Shown here piece after piece: positions 50,079 to 58,589 of a stretch of DNA of 64,000 nucleotides. The stretch is from Actinomadura oligospora ATCC 43269 (GTDB lineage Bacteria > Actinomycetota > Actinomycetes > Streptosporangiales > Streptosporangiaceae). The stretch lies in NCBI RefSeq assembly GCF_000518265.1, contig NZ_JADG01000010.1:248001-312000 (forward strand), written 5' to 3'. Under the pieces are notes generated by a model that had not been told where the DNA came from, ran no database searches, and saw only the letters and a program-made list of their open reading frames with translations. Numbering within the stretch: position 1 is the first letter of the stretch; every line of letters begins with the position of its first letter. Position numbers and translations under genes: made by a program.

Positions 50079-50839
50079 TCCGGCTCGCCGCCGTCGGGGA
50101 CGTCCACCTGGGTCCGGAGTCCGCCGGAAGCTACGGCCCGCGCCTCGCCGGGCTGTCCGAGCACGCCGACGTCCTGCTGGTCGCGGGCGATCTGACCCGG
50201 CACGGGACGCCCGAGGAGGGCGAGGTCGTCGCCGCCGAGCTGTCCCACGCGGACGTGCCGGTGATCGCGGTGCTCGGCAACCACGACTACCACTCCGACC
50301 GTCAGGACGAGATCGCCGGGATCCTGCGCGACGCCGGGATCACCGTGCTCGAGGGAACCGGGACGGTGGTCGACCGCGGCGGCGTGCGGCTGGGCGTCGC
50401 GGGCGGCAAGGGGTTCGGCGGCGGCTTCCCGGGCGGGTCGGCGTCCGACTTCGGGGAGCCGGAGATGAAGGCGTTCGTCCGGCACACCCGCGAGTTCGCC
50501 GACCGGTTCGGCTCGGCGCTGCTCGGGCTCGACTGCGACCTGCGGGTGGCGCTCACGCACTACTCGCCGGTCGCGGGCACCCTCGCGGGCGAGCCGCTGG
50601 AGATCTACCCGTTCCTGGGCAGCTACCTGCTCGCCGAGGCGATCGACTGCGCGCACGCCGACCTGGCCGTCCACGGACACGCGCACCACGGCACCGAGAA
50701 GGGCGTCACGCCCGGCGGGACGCGCGTCCGGAACGTGGCGCTTCCGGTGATCAGGCAGGCGTACGCCGTCTACCGCCTCGCGCCCGGCGAGACCGCCCCG
50801 GACGAGCCCCTCGCCAGTCAGCCCGAGCCACTGGGGTGA
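50075..50839 (+). CDS. Calcineurin-like metallophosphoesterase
   Basis: A 254-aa protein with the complete metal motifs: GDVHLG (D9, H11), VAGDLTRHG, LGNHDYHSD, LTHYSPVAG and VHGHAHHGTEKG. It is probably cytoplasmic and acts on an unidentified phosphoester. It is the last gene of the three-gene group starting at 49601. The C-terminal ~25 residues are a Pro/Glu-rich tail. Confidence 0.88.
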   Translation: MIRLAAVGDVHLGPESAGSYGPRLAGLSEHADVLLVAGDLTRHGTPEEGEVVAAELSHADVPVIAVLGNHDYHSDRQDEIAGILRDAGITVLEGTGTVVDRGGVRLGVAGGKGFGGGFPGGSASDFGEPEMKAFVRHTREFADRFGSALLGLDCDLRVALTHYSPVAGTLAGEPLEIYPFLGSYLLAEAIDCAHADLAVHGHAHHGTEKGVTPGGTRVRNVALPVIRQAYAVYRLAPGETAPDEPLASQPEPLG

Positions 50840-50914
50840 GCCTGACCGGGACCGGCCTGAGCACCGGCCTGGACGGCAGGGGAATCACTCCGGTCACCGG
50901 CTGACGGAGTGCCG

Positions 50915-52372
50915 TCAGCCGCGGGTGAGGTCGGTGGCGAGGGACTCCACGTCGGACTCGGTGGTGGCGAAGTTGGTGATGCAGGCCCTGAGGGCGGGGG
51001 TGCCCGCGAGGCTGGTGGTGGAGATCCAGGCGCGGCCGGTGGCCAGGACGCGTTCGGCGATGGACTGGAGGCGCTCGGCGTCGGCGTGAACGTCGGACGG
51101 GCCGTCGGACGGGCGGTCGCGGCCGTCGGTGAAGCAGACGACCGGGAGCGGGGTGTGGTTGAGGACGCGCCACCCCGCTTCGGTGAGGCGGCGGCGCAGG
51201 AGATCGCCCAGGTCGGTCTGGCGTTCGATCGCCTGGGCGTAGCCTTCGCGTCCGATCGTGGCGAGGGTGACGAAGAGCTTGAGGCCGATCGCCCGGCGGG
51301 ACCACTGGACGGACGAGGCGTAGGGGTCGGGCGCGCCGGAGATCCCCTCGGGCATGTAGGACGTGGAGATTCGGAAGGTCTCCTGGAGTCCCTCGGCGTC
51401 GGAGGTCAGGAACGTGCCCGCGCCCATGGGCATCGACAGCCACTTGTGCGCGTCCAGGGTGACCGAGTCCGCTCGCTCGATCCCGTCCAGGACGGGACGG
51501 AGCCGGTCCGACAGCGCGACCGCACCGGCCCACGCCGCGTCCACATGGAACCGCATCCCCTCGGCGGCGGCCAGGTCGGCCAGCTCGGGGAGCGGGTCGA
51601 TGACACCGGCGCTGGTCGTTCCCGCGGTGCCGACCACCAGGAACGGCAGGTGCCCCTGCGCGCGGTCGGCCGCGACGGCGGACGCCAGCGCGCGCGGATC
51701 CATCCGCAGGTCGGGCGTGACCGGGACGAGCCGCACCGCGCCGCGTCCCAGCCCGCACATGTGCGCGATCTTCAGCCAGGCCAGGTGGCTCTCGGCGCTC
51801 GCGTACAGGACGGGCCGTCCGGGGAGGGCGGCGACCCCGTCCTCCGCGACCTCGGGGAACGTCCGGGTGAGGGCGAGCAGGACGCCGGTGAGGTTGGCCT
51901 CGGCGCCGCCGCTGGTGAAGTGCCCGGCCACCGGATCGCCCGGCAGGCCGAGCCGTCCGCCCAGGTGGGCCACCACGTGCCGGTCGATCTCGGCCGCTGC
52001 GGGCGCGTGCGACCAGGCCGCCAGCTGCGGGTTGAACGCCGCCGTCAGCAGGTCGCCGAGGACGCCCATCGGCGCCGGGTTGGGATTGAAGAGCCCGAAG
52101 TATCCGGGATGGGTGGTGTGGACGGTCCAGCGGCGCAGCAGCGCGGCGGTGTCGTCGAGCACCGCCTCCGCCTCCAGCGGGGCGTCGAAGTCGTATCGCC
52201 GCAGGTGATGCCGCACGGCGAGAGGATCGGCGTCCGGGGTGACGGGCAGGTCGCGCACCTCCCCGGCGTGCCTGTCGATCAGGTCGAAGGCGTGGGTGAA
52301 CAACCGGCGCCGCTCGTCCGCGTCCATCTCCAGGGCCGTGTTCGGCTTGAACTCCGCGAGTGATCCGTCCAT
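50915..52372 (-). CDS. PLP-dependent group II decarboxylase
   Basis: A 485-aa enzyme counted from MDGSLAEFKPNTALEMD at 52372; the frame stays open upstream, but into the Lrp gene. Signatures: HPGYFGLFNPNPAP, GHFTSGGAEANLTGVLLA, VVGTAGTTSAGVIDPLPEL, FHVDAAWAGAV and the PLP lysine in VTLDAHKWLSMPMGAG. It resembles aromatic-L-amino-acid/glutamate/diaminobutyrate decarboxylases; the substrate cannot be chosen from sequence alone. It is divergent from an Lrp/AsnC regulator, a common arrangement for amino-acid enzymes. Confidence 0.9.
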   Translation of the reverse strand: MDGSLAEFKPNTALEMDADERRRLFTHAFDLIDRHAGEVRDLPVTPDADPLAVRHHLRRYDFDAPLEAEAVLDDTAALLRRWTVHTTHPGYFGLFNPNPAPMGVLGDLLTAAFNPQLAAWSHAPAAAEIDRHVVAHLGGRLGLPGDPVAGHFTSGGAEANLTGVLLALTRTFPEVAEDGVAALPGRPVLYASAESHLAWLKIAHMCGLGRGAVRLVPVTPDLRMDPRALASAVAADRAQGHLPFLVVGTAGTTSAGVIDPLPELADLAAAEGMRFHVDAAWAGAVALSDRLRPVLDGIERADSVTLDAHKWLSMPMGAGTFLTSDAEGLQETFRISTSYMPEGISGAPDPYASSVQWSRRAIGLKLFVTLATIGREGYAQAIERQTDLGDLLRRRLTEAGWRVLNHTPLPVVCFTDGRDRPSDGPSDVHADAERLQSIAERVLATGRAWISTTSLAGTPALRACITNFATTESDVESLATDLTRG

Positions 52373-52466
52373 GTCTGGAAGGTACCGAGCCCGCAGCCTG
52401 GCCTTACAGGCAGGTTCAAAGGCAATATGGCCCATCGGCTTTCGGTTCTGGACGTAGAGTCGCCAC

Positions 52467-52982
52467 GTGGCCGCAGACTCGAAAGCAGAGCTGGACGCGA
52501 CGGACTGGCGCATCCTCACCGAACTCCAGCAGGACGCCCGCATGAGTTTCAGCGAGCTCGGACGCCGGGTCTCCCTGACGGCCCCGGCCGTCGCCGAACG
52601 CGTCCGCCGCCTGACCGAACGCGGCGTCCTGGAGGGCTTCTCCGCGCGGATCAACCTGGAACGCGTCGGGCTGCCCATCCTGGCCTTCGTCATGATCCGG
52701 TTCCCCGGCAGCGACCACCGCGAGTACCTGCGCCGCCTCGACGGCGTCCACGAGATCATCGAGTGTCACCACGTCACCGGCGACGACTGCTTCATCGCCA
52801 AGGTGGCGGCGCGGTCGATGCGTCACCTCGAAGAGGTCGTCGCCGGGCTCGCCCGCTTCGGATCGACCTCCACGACCGTCGCCTACTCCACCGTCATCAC
52901 CGACCGCACGGTCACCCGCGACCTCGCCGAAGGCGCACCGCGCGACTCCGCCTTCAGGGAGTCAGGACGACCTTGCCGGTGA
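52467..52982 (+). CDS. Lrp/AsnC-family regulator
   Basis: A 171-aa protein. The N-terminal HTH reads LDATDWRILTELQQDARMSFSELGRRVSLTAPAVAERVRRL, and the C-terminal ligand-binding RAM domain shows GVHEIIECHHVTGDDCFIAKV. The GTG start has no RBS; TAGAGT lies 6 nt upstream, which suggests a leaderless mRNA. It probably senses an amino acid and controls the divergent decarboxylase. The last ~12 residues overlap, on the opposite strand, the remnant of a dehydrogenase gene. Confidence 0.9.
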   Translation: MAADSKAELDATDWRILTELQQDARMSFSELGRRVSLTAPAVAERVRRLTERGVLEGFSARINLERVGLPILAFVMIRFPGSDHREYLRRLDGVHEIIECHHVTGDDCFIAKVAARSMRHLEEVVAGLARFGSTSTTVAYSTVITDRTVTRDLAEGAPRDSAFRESGRPCR

Positions 52983-53140
52983 CGGTTCCGGACTCGGCCA
53001 GGCGCAGCGCCTCGCCCGCTCTGGCGAGCGGCAGTTCCGCGGCGATGGGCGCGCTGATCTCGCCCCGGCGCAGCGCGGCGAAGACCTCGGTGAGGTCGGT
53101 GCGCAGCCGGGCGCGGCTCACTGCGGCGTGGTTGATCGGG
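52954..53140 (-). pseudogene. Dehydrogenase (MDR family) C-terminal remnant
   Basis: The leftward frame ends RTDLTEVFAALRRGEISAP, then LPLARAGEALRLAESGTVTG and KVVLTP-stop, the characteristic last ~55 residues of quinone-oxidoreductase/alcohol-dehydrogenase proteins. Upstream the similarity stops, and the sequence becomes hairpin-rich non-coding DNA. Its stop codon lies inside the Lrp gene's 3' end. Confidence 0.7.
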
Positions 53141-53204
53141 GTGGACGTACGCGTCCGGTACATCGCCGAGTTCTGCGCCGCCGCAGACAGGGCCAGCGCG
53201 AAAT

Positions 53205-53352
53205 GACGCTCCGTCGAGCCCGTTGGTGGGCTCGGCGGAGCGTCGAGGTTCAGGGGGACGAGCTGAGGGTGGTGGCCGGGCGAGCGCCCTGGGGCGCGCG
53301 GCCACCGTTTCGACGTCGAAGCCCGCTGAACAGGGGTGTTCAGCGGGCTTCG
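53205..53352. terminator. Three consecutive hairpins
   Basis: A 17-bp stem with one mismatch (53205-53221 with 53228-53244), an 8-bp GGTGGCCG/CGGCCACC stem (53271-53306) and a perfect 16-bp stem (53317-53332 with 53337-53352, GGGG loop) follow one another. They lie downstream of the leftward cutC gene, so termination is likely; the density is unusual for a single terminator. Confidence 0.7.
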
Positions 53353-53428
53353 GCTCGGCCGGCGGGGTCGCCCCCCGACGTCCGCCGGCCGGGTCATGGG
53401 GAGGGCGGGGCGCCCTCGGGGAGACCGC

Positions 53429-54175
53429 TCAGCGGGCGGCGGCGGTCATGACGGAGGTGATGTCCGCGCCGCTGGTGACGAGGCGCTCGTACTCGGGGCG
53501 GCGCAGCTCGCCGCCCATGAACGGGTACGGGTTGCGGTGGACGGCGGGGCTCGGCTCCGGGGCGAGCGCGGCGAAGTGGATCTCGCGGGCGCCGGTCTCG
53601 GCGACGACCCGGGCGACGTTGCGGTCGGTGATGCCGCCGCCCGGCATGATGACGATGCGGTCGCCCGCGTGCCGGATCAGGTCGGCGATCAGCGGCGCGC
53701 CCTCCAGCGCGGTCGTGTCCTGCCCGGAGGTCAGGACGCGGTCGACGCCGAGGTCGATGAGCGTGTCCAGGGCGGCGAACGGGTCGGCGGTCATGTCGAA
53801 GGCGCGGTGGAAGGTGATCGACAGGTCCCCGGCGGCCTCGATGAGCCGCTCGCAGACCGCGCGGTCGACCGCGCCGTCCGGGGTGAGCGCGCCGATCACC
53901 ACGCCGTGCGCGCCGGCCTCGCGGGCCACGACGACGTCGTCCTCCATCGCCGCGATCTCGTGCTCGTCGAAGATGAAGTCGCCGCCGCGCGGGCGGATGA
54001 TGACGTGCACCCGGATCGTGGACACGGCGGCGAGCGCCGCTCGGACCGTTCCCAGAGTGGGGGTGAGCCCGCCGTCGAACAGCGCCGCGCACAGCTCCAC
54101 GCGCTGGGCGCCCGCCCTCTCGGCCGCGATGGCGCCCTCGACGCTGTCGATGCAGATCTCGTGGGTGAGGCTCAC
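53429..54175 (-). CDS. cutC: CutC-family TIM-barrel protein
   Basis: A 248-aa protein of the CutC family. Signatures: CIDSVEGAIAAERAGAQRVELCAALFDGGLTPT at the N-terminus, IRVHVIIRPRGGDFIF, ITFHRAFDMTADP, RVLTSGQDTTALEG and IMPGGGITDRNV. Proposed as copper-homeostasis protein, but the role outside E. coli is uncertain. The GTG start overlaps the asparaginase stop (GTGA). As the last gene of the amino-acid transport operon its function there may be unrelated to copper. Confidence 0.9.
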   Translation of the reverse strand: MSLTHEICIDSVEGAIAAERAGAQRVELCAALFDGGLTPTLGTVRAALAAVSTIRVHVIIRPRGGDFIFDEHEIAAMEDDVVVAREAGAHGVVIGALTPDGAVDRAVCERLIEAAGDLSITFHRAFDMTADPFAALDTLIDLGVDRVLTSGQDTTALEGAPLIADLIRHAGDRIVIMPGGGITDRNVARVVAETGAREIHFAALAPEPSPAVHRNPYPFMGGELRRPEYERLVTSGADITSVMTAAAR

Positions 54176-55116
54176 AGATGTCCTTCCGGGGTCGTGCGGA
54201 TCTCGCCGACGGGCCGTCCGCCGCCGAGGACGGGGACGACGCCGAGCGGCGTGGCGGGTGTGGTGTCGACGCCGAGCGCGGCGAGCGCGCTCAGCGCGAT
54301 GGCGGTGGTGGCGCGCGGGCTGCCGTCGATGACCTTGACCGCGACGGCGTGGCCGTCCGCGGTCGCGGCGACGAACACGCCCTCCGCGCCGCCCTTGGCC
54401 ACGCAACCGGGGAGCAGCCGCATGAACTCGGTGTTGGCGTGGCCGGTGCCCCCGACGTACTCGGGGTGGGCGCGCATGGCGTCGGCGACCGCGCGGTACG
54501 GGCCGTCCGCCTGGACGAGGGTGACCATCGCGCGGGCGAGGCCGGTCAGCGTGAGCCCGAACAGCGGGGCGCCGCAGCCGTCGATCGCGACCGGCGACGG
54601 CGTCTCGCCCGCGGCCTCGCCCATGATGCGCGCGACCTCGCGCTGCAGCGGGTGGGCGGGGTCGAGGTAGTCCTCGGTCGGCCATCCGTTGGCGACGCAG
54701 GCGGCGAGCATCCCGGCGTGCTTGCCCGAGCAGTTCATCCGCTCGCGGGACTCGCCCTCACCGGCGCGGATCAGCGCGGCCTTGGTCGGCTCGTCCTCGG
54801 GCCAGGTCGGCGGGCACTGCAGCGCGTCCACGGTGAGACCGGCGTCCGCGAGGATCGCCTTGACCGCCTCGACGTGGAAGTCCTCACCGGTGTGGCTGCC
54901 TGCGGCGATCGCGAGGCGCTCGCCGGACAGCGGCGCGCCCGCCGACAGGCAGGCGACGGCCTGGAACGGCTTGGTCGTCGAGCGCGGCAGGACGGTCTCG
55001 TCCACGTCGCCGCGCGCGTAGACCACGCTCCGGTCGGGGGCGAGCCCGACGACGCTGCCGTAATGGCGGCTCTCGACGAAGTCGTTGCGGACGACCTCGG
55101 CCAGCACTTCGTACAT
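54172..55116 (-). CDS. L-asparaginase II family protein
   Basis: A 314-aa protein counted from MYEVLAEVVRNDFVESRHYG at 55116, which has GAGGAG 5-10 nt upstream; an ATG at 55128 overlapping the permease stop is an alternative. It matches the thermolabile asparaginase II family (PF06089): SVVGLAPDRSVVYARGD, PRSTTKPFQAVACLSAGA, IAAGSHTGEDFHV, MNCSGKHAGMLAAC and AIDGCGAPLFGLTLTGLARA. It hydrolyses asparagine to aspartate and ammonia. Encoded with a polar amino-acid ABC transporter, which suggests that asparagine or glutamine is the transported substrate. Confidence 0.88.
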   Translation of the reverse strand: MYEVLAEVVRNDFVESRHYGSVVGLAPDRSVVYARGDVDETVLPRSTTKPFQAVACLSAGAPLSGERLAIAAGSHTGEDFHVEAVKAILADAGLTVDALQCPPTWPEDEPTKAALIRAGEGESRERMNCSGKHAGMLAACVANGWPTEDYLDPAHPLQREVARIMGEAAGETPSPVAIDGCGAPLFGLTLTGLARAMVTLVQADGPYRAVADAMRAHPEYVGGTGHANTEFMRLLPGCVAKGGAEGVFVAATADGHAVAVKVIDGSPRATTAIALSALAALGVDTTPATPLGVVPVLGGGRPVGEIRTTPEGHL

Positions 55117-55127
55117 CGGACTCCTCA

Positions 55128-56003
55128 TCAGGAATTCCCCGCGTCGGTCGCGGCCGTGGGGACGGCCGCGGCGACGGCCGTCCGGGCGGCGCGGGACGGA
55201 CGGTTGCGCTGCCGCGCCTCGAGCGTCCGCGCGAGCTTGGCCAGCGACGCGTTGATGACCAGGTAGATCAGCGCGATCACCAGGTAGGTCTGGATCAGCA
55301 GGTGGTTGAAGTTCGCCAGCACCTTGCCGCTGTAGAGCAGCTCGGCGTAGCTGACGACGTAGCCGAGCGAGGTGTCCTTCAGCAGACCGGCGGACTGGCT
55401 GACCAGCGACGGCAGGACGCGCCGCGCCGCCTGCGGCAGGACGACCGTCCGCATGGCCCGGCCGCGGGTGAGGCCGAGCGCGAGGCCCGCCTCCAGCTGC
55501 CCGCGCTCGACCGACCGGATGCCCGCGCGGAAGATCTCGGCGAACGCGGCGGCGTTGGACACCGACAGCGGGACGACGAGCTTCCAGAACAGCGGCAGGT
55601 CGACGCCGTAGCGGGGGAGGGCGAACAGGACGATGTAGACCAGCAGCAGCGCCGGGATCGTCCGGACGATCTCGACATAGGCGGCCGGCGGGATGCGCAG
55701 CCACCGGGACGGGGAGACCCGTCCGAGCGCGAGCACCACGCCCGCCGCCGCCGCGATCGCGATCGACACGGCGGCCGCCTGCAGCGTGGACCAGAGGCCC
55801 TCCAGCAGGTACCGCCACATCGGCCACGTGCCGTACGGACGCCAGCGGTCGGCGGCCATCTGACCGTTGTCGGCGAACTGCCGCAGGGCGAGCGCGACCA
55901 GGACGATCCCGGCCAGCACCGACAGCGTCGTGGCGACGCGGATGCGGCGCCGGGCGCGCGGCCCCGGCTCGTCGAACAGCAGCCGCGAGGACGGTGCGCT
56001 CAT
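55128..56003 (-). CDS. Polar amino-acid ABC transporter permease (second)
   Basis: A 291-aa permease counted from MSAPSSRLLF at 56003, which overlaps the first permease stop in ATGA. The HisM/GltL-type signature is present: LEGLWSTLQAAAVSIAIAAAAG, AYVEIVRTIPALLLVYIVLF and the EAA loop AGLALGLTRGRAMRTVVLPQAARRVLPSLV. The N-terminal ~30 residues are cytoplasmic. It forms the membrane channel with the first permease. Ala-rich C-terminal tail of ~30 residues. Confidence 0.93.
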   Translation of the reverse strand: MSAPSSRLLFDEPGPRARRRIRVATTLSVLAGIVLVALALRQFADNGQMAADRWRPYGTWPMWRYLLEGLWSTLQAAAVSIAIAAAAGVVLALGRVSPSRWLRIPPAAYVEIVRTIPALLLVYIVLFALPRYGVDLPLFWKLVVPLSVSNAAAFAEIFRAGIRSVERGQLEAGLALGLTRGRAMRTVVLPQAARRVLPSLVSQSAGLLKDTSLGYVVSYAELLYSGKVLANFNHLLIQTYLVIALIYLVINASLAKLARTLEARQRNRPSRAARTAVAAAVPTAATDAGNS

Positions 56004-56644
56004 CGCAGGATCGCCCACTTCCGTTCGAGGACGCCCGTCGTCAGGCCGAGCAGCCCGGACAGCGCCATGTACGCCAGACCCGCCGTCACGAAGATCCAGA
56101 TCGGCTTCGCCTCGGCCAGGTTGACCCGGTTCGCCGCGGAGGTCAGTTCCACGACGCCGACCGCGGCGGCCAGCGCGGTGTTCATCAGCGTCATGATCGC
56201 GATGTTGCCGAGCGGCTGGACGACGGTGCGCAGCGCCTGCGGCAGCACCACCAGCCGCAGCGACTGCGTGAAGGTGAGCCCGAGCGCGCGGGCGGCCTCG
56301 CCCTGCCCCGCCGGCACCGCGTTGATCCCGGACCGGATCGCCTCGGCCGTGTACGCGCCCTGGTAGAGCACGATGACGACGACCGAGGTGGTGAACAGCC
56401 CGGCGATCACGCCGATCTCCGGAAGCCCGAACACGGCGATGACCAGCCAGACCAGCAGCGGGATGTTCTGCAGGACCTCGACGTAGGCCATCCCCGCGGC
56501 GCGCAGGACGCGCACGGGCGAGACCCGCATCGCGGCCACCACGATGCCGGCGACGAGCGCTCCGGCCAGCGACAGCAGCGTCAGCTCGACGGTCAGCAGC
56601 AGCCCGTCGCCGAACTCGGAGAGATGGTCGGTGATGACGTTCAT
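56000..56644 (-). CDS. Polar amino-acid ABC transporter permease (first)
   Basis: A 214-aa permease with five membrane helices. It has the family motif FGDGLLLTVELTLLSLAGALVAG, YVEVLQNIPLLVWLVIAVFGLP and the EAA loop ARALGLTFTQSLRLVVLPQALRTVVQPLGN. It starts 36 bp after the binding-protein gene. The partner is encoded immediately after it. Confidence 0.93.
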   Translation of the reverse strand: MNVITDHLSEFGDGLLLTVELTLLSLAGALVAGIVVAAMRVSPVRVLRAAGMAYVEVLQNIPLLVWLVIAVFGLPEIGVIAGLFTTSVVVIVLYQGAYTAEAIRSGINAVPAGQGEAARALGLTFTQSLRLVVLPQALRTVVQPLGNIAIMTLMNTALAAAVGVVELTSAANRVNLAEAKPIWIFVTAGLAYMALSGLLGLTTGVLERKWAILR

Positions 56645-56680
56645 GGCGGGGCGAGGCTCCCTTCTACTCGAAGGTCAGGC

Positions 56681-57619
56681 TCACTCGGAGCCCGGCGCGG
56701 AGCCGAGCGCCGGCGGCTGCGGCGCCTCGCCCTCGACGACCGTCCCGATCGAGTTCTTCCAGGTCTTGGCCCACAGGCCGGACGCCTGGATCTGCTTGAG
56801 CCAGTCGTTGACGAACTGCTTCATCTGCGTGTCGCCGTGCTTGAGGCCGATGCCGTACGGGTCGCTGGTGAACGGCTTGCCCTGGATCTTGACGGTCGGG
56901 TCCTGCTTGGCGGTCGCCAGCAGCAGCGCCTCGTCCTGGACGTAGGCGTCGCCGCGGCCCTGCTTGAGCGCCTGGACGCACTCGGGGTCGGTGCCGAACG
57001 TGACGATCTTGGCGTCCGGGGCGACCTTCTTGATCGCCGCGATCGCCGGGGTGTTGGCGCCCGCGATGACCGTCTTGCCCTTCAGGTCGGCGGGCGCGGC
57101 GATGCCCGTCTTGTCCTTCTTGGTGGCGATGACCAGGCCGGAGCTGTAGTACGGCCCGGCGAACGCGACCTGCTTGGCCCGCTCCGGCGTGATGGAGTAG
57201 GTCTGGAAGACCACGTCGACGGTGCCGTTGGACAGCAGCGCCTCGCGCGTCTCCGACGCCGAGTTGACGATCTTCACCTCGGGCTTGCCGATGATGTACT
57301 TGGCGAGCAGCCGGCCGAAGTCGGCGTCCAGGCCCTCGACCTTCTTGGTGCCCGGGTTCTGCTGGGACAGCAGCGGCGCGTCCAGCGAGCCGCCGATGAC
57401 GAGCTGCCCGCGCTTCTTGATCTTCTCCATGGTGGAGCCGGCCGGCAGGTTCGCCGCGACCGGCGCCGCGGCGATCAGGTCGTCCTGCTTCCCGCCGCCG
57501 GCGGCGCCCGGGACGGACGAGCCGGAGTCGCCGTCGGAACAGGCCGTCAGGCCCGCCAGCGAGAGCGCGGCGACCGCGACCGGAACCGCCCACCGCTTCC
57601 GCGCAGACGTACGCACCAT
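56681..57619 (-). CDS. Polar amino-acid binding lipoprotein
   Basis: A 312-aa solute-binding protein (SBP_bac_3 type). The lipoprotein signal ends at ALSLAGLTACSDG (Cys ~27). The binding domain shows KKRGQLVIGGSLDAPLLSQ, GLDADFGRLLAKYI, DVVFQTYSITPERAKQVAFAGPYY and GDAYVQDEALLLA, typical for glutamate/glutamine/asparagine-binding proteins. Anchored outside the membrane, it feeds the two permeases. Two strong hairpins lie upstream, between it and the ATPase gene. Confidence 0.93.
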   Translation of the reverse strand: MVRTSARKRWAVPVAVAALSLAGLTACSDGDSGSSVPGAAGGGKQDDLIAAAPVAANLPAGSTMEKIKKRGQLVIGGSLDAPLLSQQNPGTKKVEGLDADFGRLLAKYIIGKPEVKIVNSASETREALLSNGTVDVVFQTYSITPERAKQVAFAGPYYSSGLVIATKKDKTGIAAPADLKGKTVIAGANTPAIAAIKKVAPDAKIVTFGTDPECVQALKQGRGDAYVQDEALLLATAKQDPTVKIQGKPFTSDPYGIGLKHGDTQMKQFVNDWLKQIQASGLWAKTWKNSIGTVVEGEAPQPPALGSAPGSE

Positions 57620-57640
57620 GATGAACAACCTTTCTCGGGT

Positions 57641-57701
57641 GGCGCGCCGCGCGCGGCGCGCCGGGGGTGGAACCCGGCCGGGTGCCCTGGCACCCGGCCG
57701 G
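57641..57701 (-). promoter_or_regulatory. Two hairpins between the ATPase and binding-protein genes
   Basis: A perfect 22-bp palindrome built from GGCGCGCCGCG and its inverse lies at 57641-57662, followed by a 13-bp stem (57674-57686 with 57689-57701). In the leftward mRNA they sit between the ATPase stop and the binding-protein start. They could stabilise the downstream mRNA or act as a partial terminator, giving unequal amounts of ATPase and binding protein. Confidence 0.65.
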
Positions 57702-57744
57702 AAGTCACGGCTTCGGACGTGGCCTGCCGGAGGCCTCGGGACGG

Positions 57745-58473
57745 CTAGTGGCTGAGGACCTTGGCCAGGAAGTCCCGGGCCCGGTCGGAGGTGGGGGAGT
57801 CGAAGAACGCGGCCGGCGTGCCGGTCTCGACGACCTCGCCGTCCGCCATGAAAACCACGCGGTCGGCGACCTGGCGGGCGAACCCCATCTCGTGGGTGAC
57901 GACCACCATCGTCATCCCGTCCCGGGCCAGGTCGGTCATGACGTCCAGGACCTCGCCGACCATCTCCGGGTCGAGCGCGGACGTCGGCTCGTCGAACAGC
58001 ATCGCCTTCGGACGCATCGCCAGGGCGCGCGCGATCGCGGCGCGCTGCTGCTGGCCGCCCGACAACTGCGCGGGCAGCTTCTCCGCCTGCGCGCCGATGC
58101 CGACCCGGTCGAGCAGCTCGCGGGCGTTCCTCTCGGCCTCGTCCTTGGACAGTCCGCGCACGCGGACGGGCGCCAGCGTCAGGTTGTCCAGGATCGTCTT
58201 GTGCTGGAAGAGGTTGAACGACTGGAACACCATGCCGACGTCCGCGCGCAGCCGGGCGAGCGCGCGCCCCTCCTCGGGCAGCTCGGCGCCGTCGATGCGG
58301 ATCACGCCGCCGTCCGGCGTCTCCAGCCGGTTGAGGCAACGGCAGAGCGTGGACTTGCCCGATCCGGACGGGCCGACCACGACGACCACCTCACCGCGGG
58401 CGACGTCCAGGTCCACTTCGTGGAGGGCGGTGTGCGCGCCGAAGCGCTTGTGCAGGCCGCGAACCTCGATCAT
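57745..58473 (-). CDS. Polar amino-acid ABC transporter ATPase
   Basis: A 242-aa ATPase of the GlnQ/GluA/HisP type. Walker A is VVVVGPSGSGKSTLCRCLNRLE, followed by QSFNLFQHKTILDNLTLAPV, the signature QLSGGQQQRAAIARALAM, Walker B AMLFDEPTSALDPEMVGEVL and the switch VVVTHEMGFARQVADRV. It is the first gene of the leftward operon (transporter, asparaginase, cutC) and is divergent from a ROK regulator. Confidence 0.95.
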   Translation of the reverse strand: MIEVRGLHKRFGAHTALHEVDLDVARGEVVVVVGPSGSGKSTLCRCLNRLETPDGGVIRIDGAELPEEGRALARLRADVGMVFQSFNLFQHKTILDNLTLAPVRVRGLSKDEAERNARELLDRVGIGAQAEKLPAQLSGGQQQRAAIARALAMRPKAMLFDEPTSALDPEMVGEVLDVMTDLARDGMTMVVVTHEMGFARQVADRVVFMADGEVVETGTPAAFFDSPTSDRARDFLAKVLSH

Positions 58474-58496
58474 TCGGTCATCCTCGATCCAACTTC

Positions 58497-58583
58497 CTTC
58501 GAAATCGAAGCCGAACTGGACATTAGACCTACAAATCGATGGAAGTCAACGCATTGCTGTACCAAGTGCGCGCATGCTATCTA
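58497..58583. promoter_or_regulatory. ROK operator candidate and leaderless promoter
   Basis: CTTCGA-AA-TCGAAG is an inverted repeat at 58497-58510, 24 bp upstream of the ATPase start. On the other strand TTGCTG (58554-58559), an 18-bp spacer and TATCTA (58578-58583) form a good promoter whose predicted start coincides with the GTG of the ROK gene at 58590. Confidence 0.55.
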
Positions 58584-58589
58584 TCTGGG

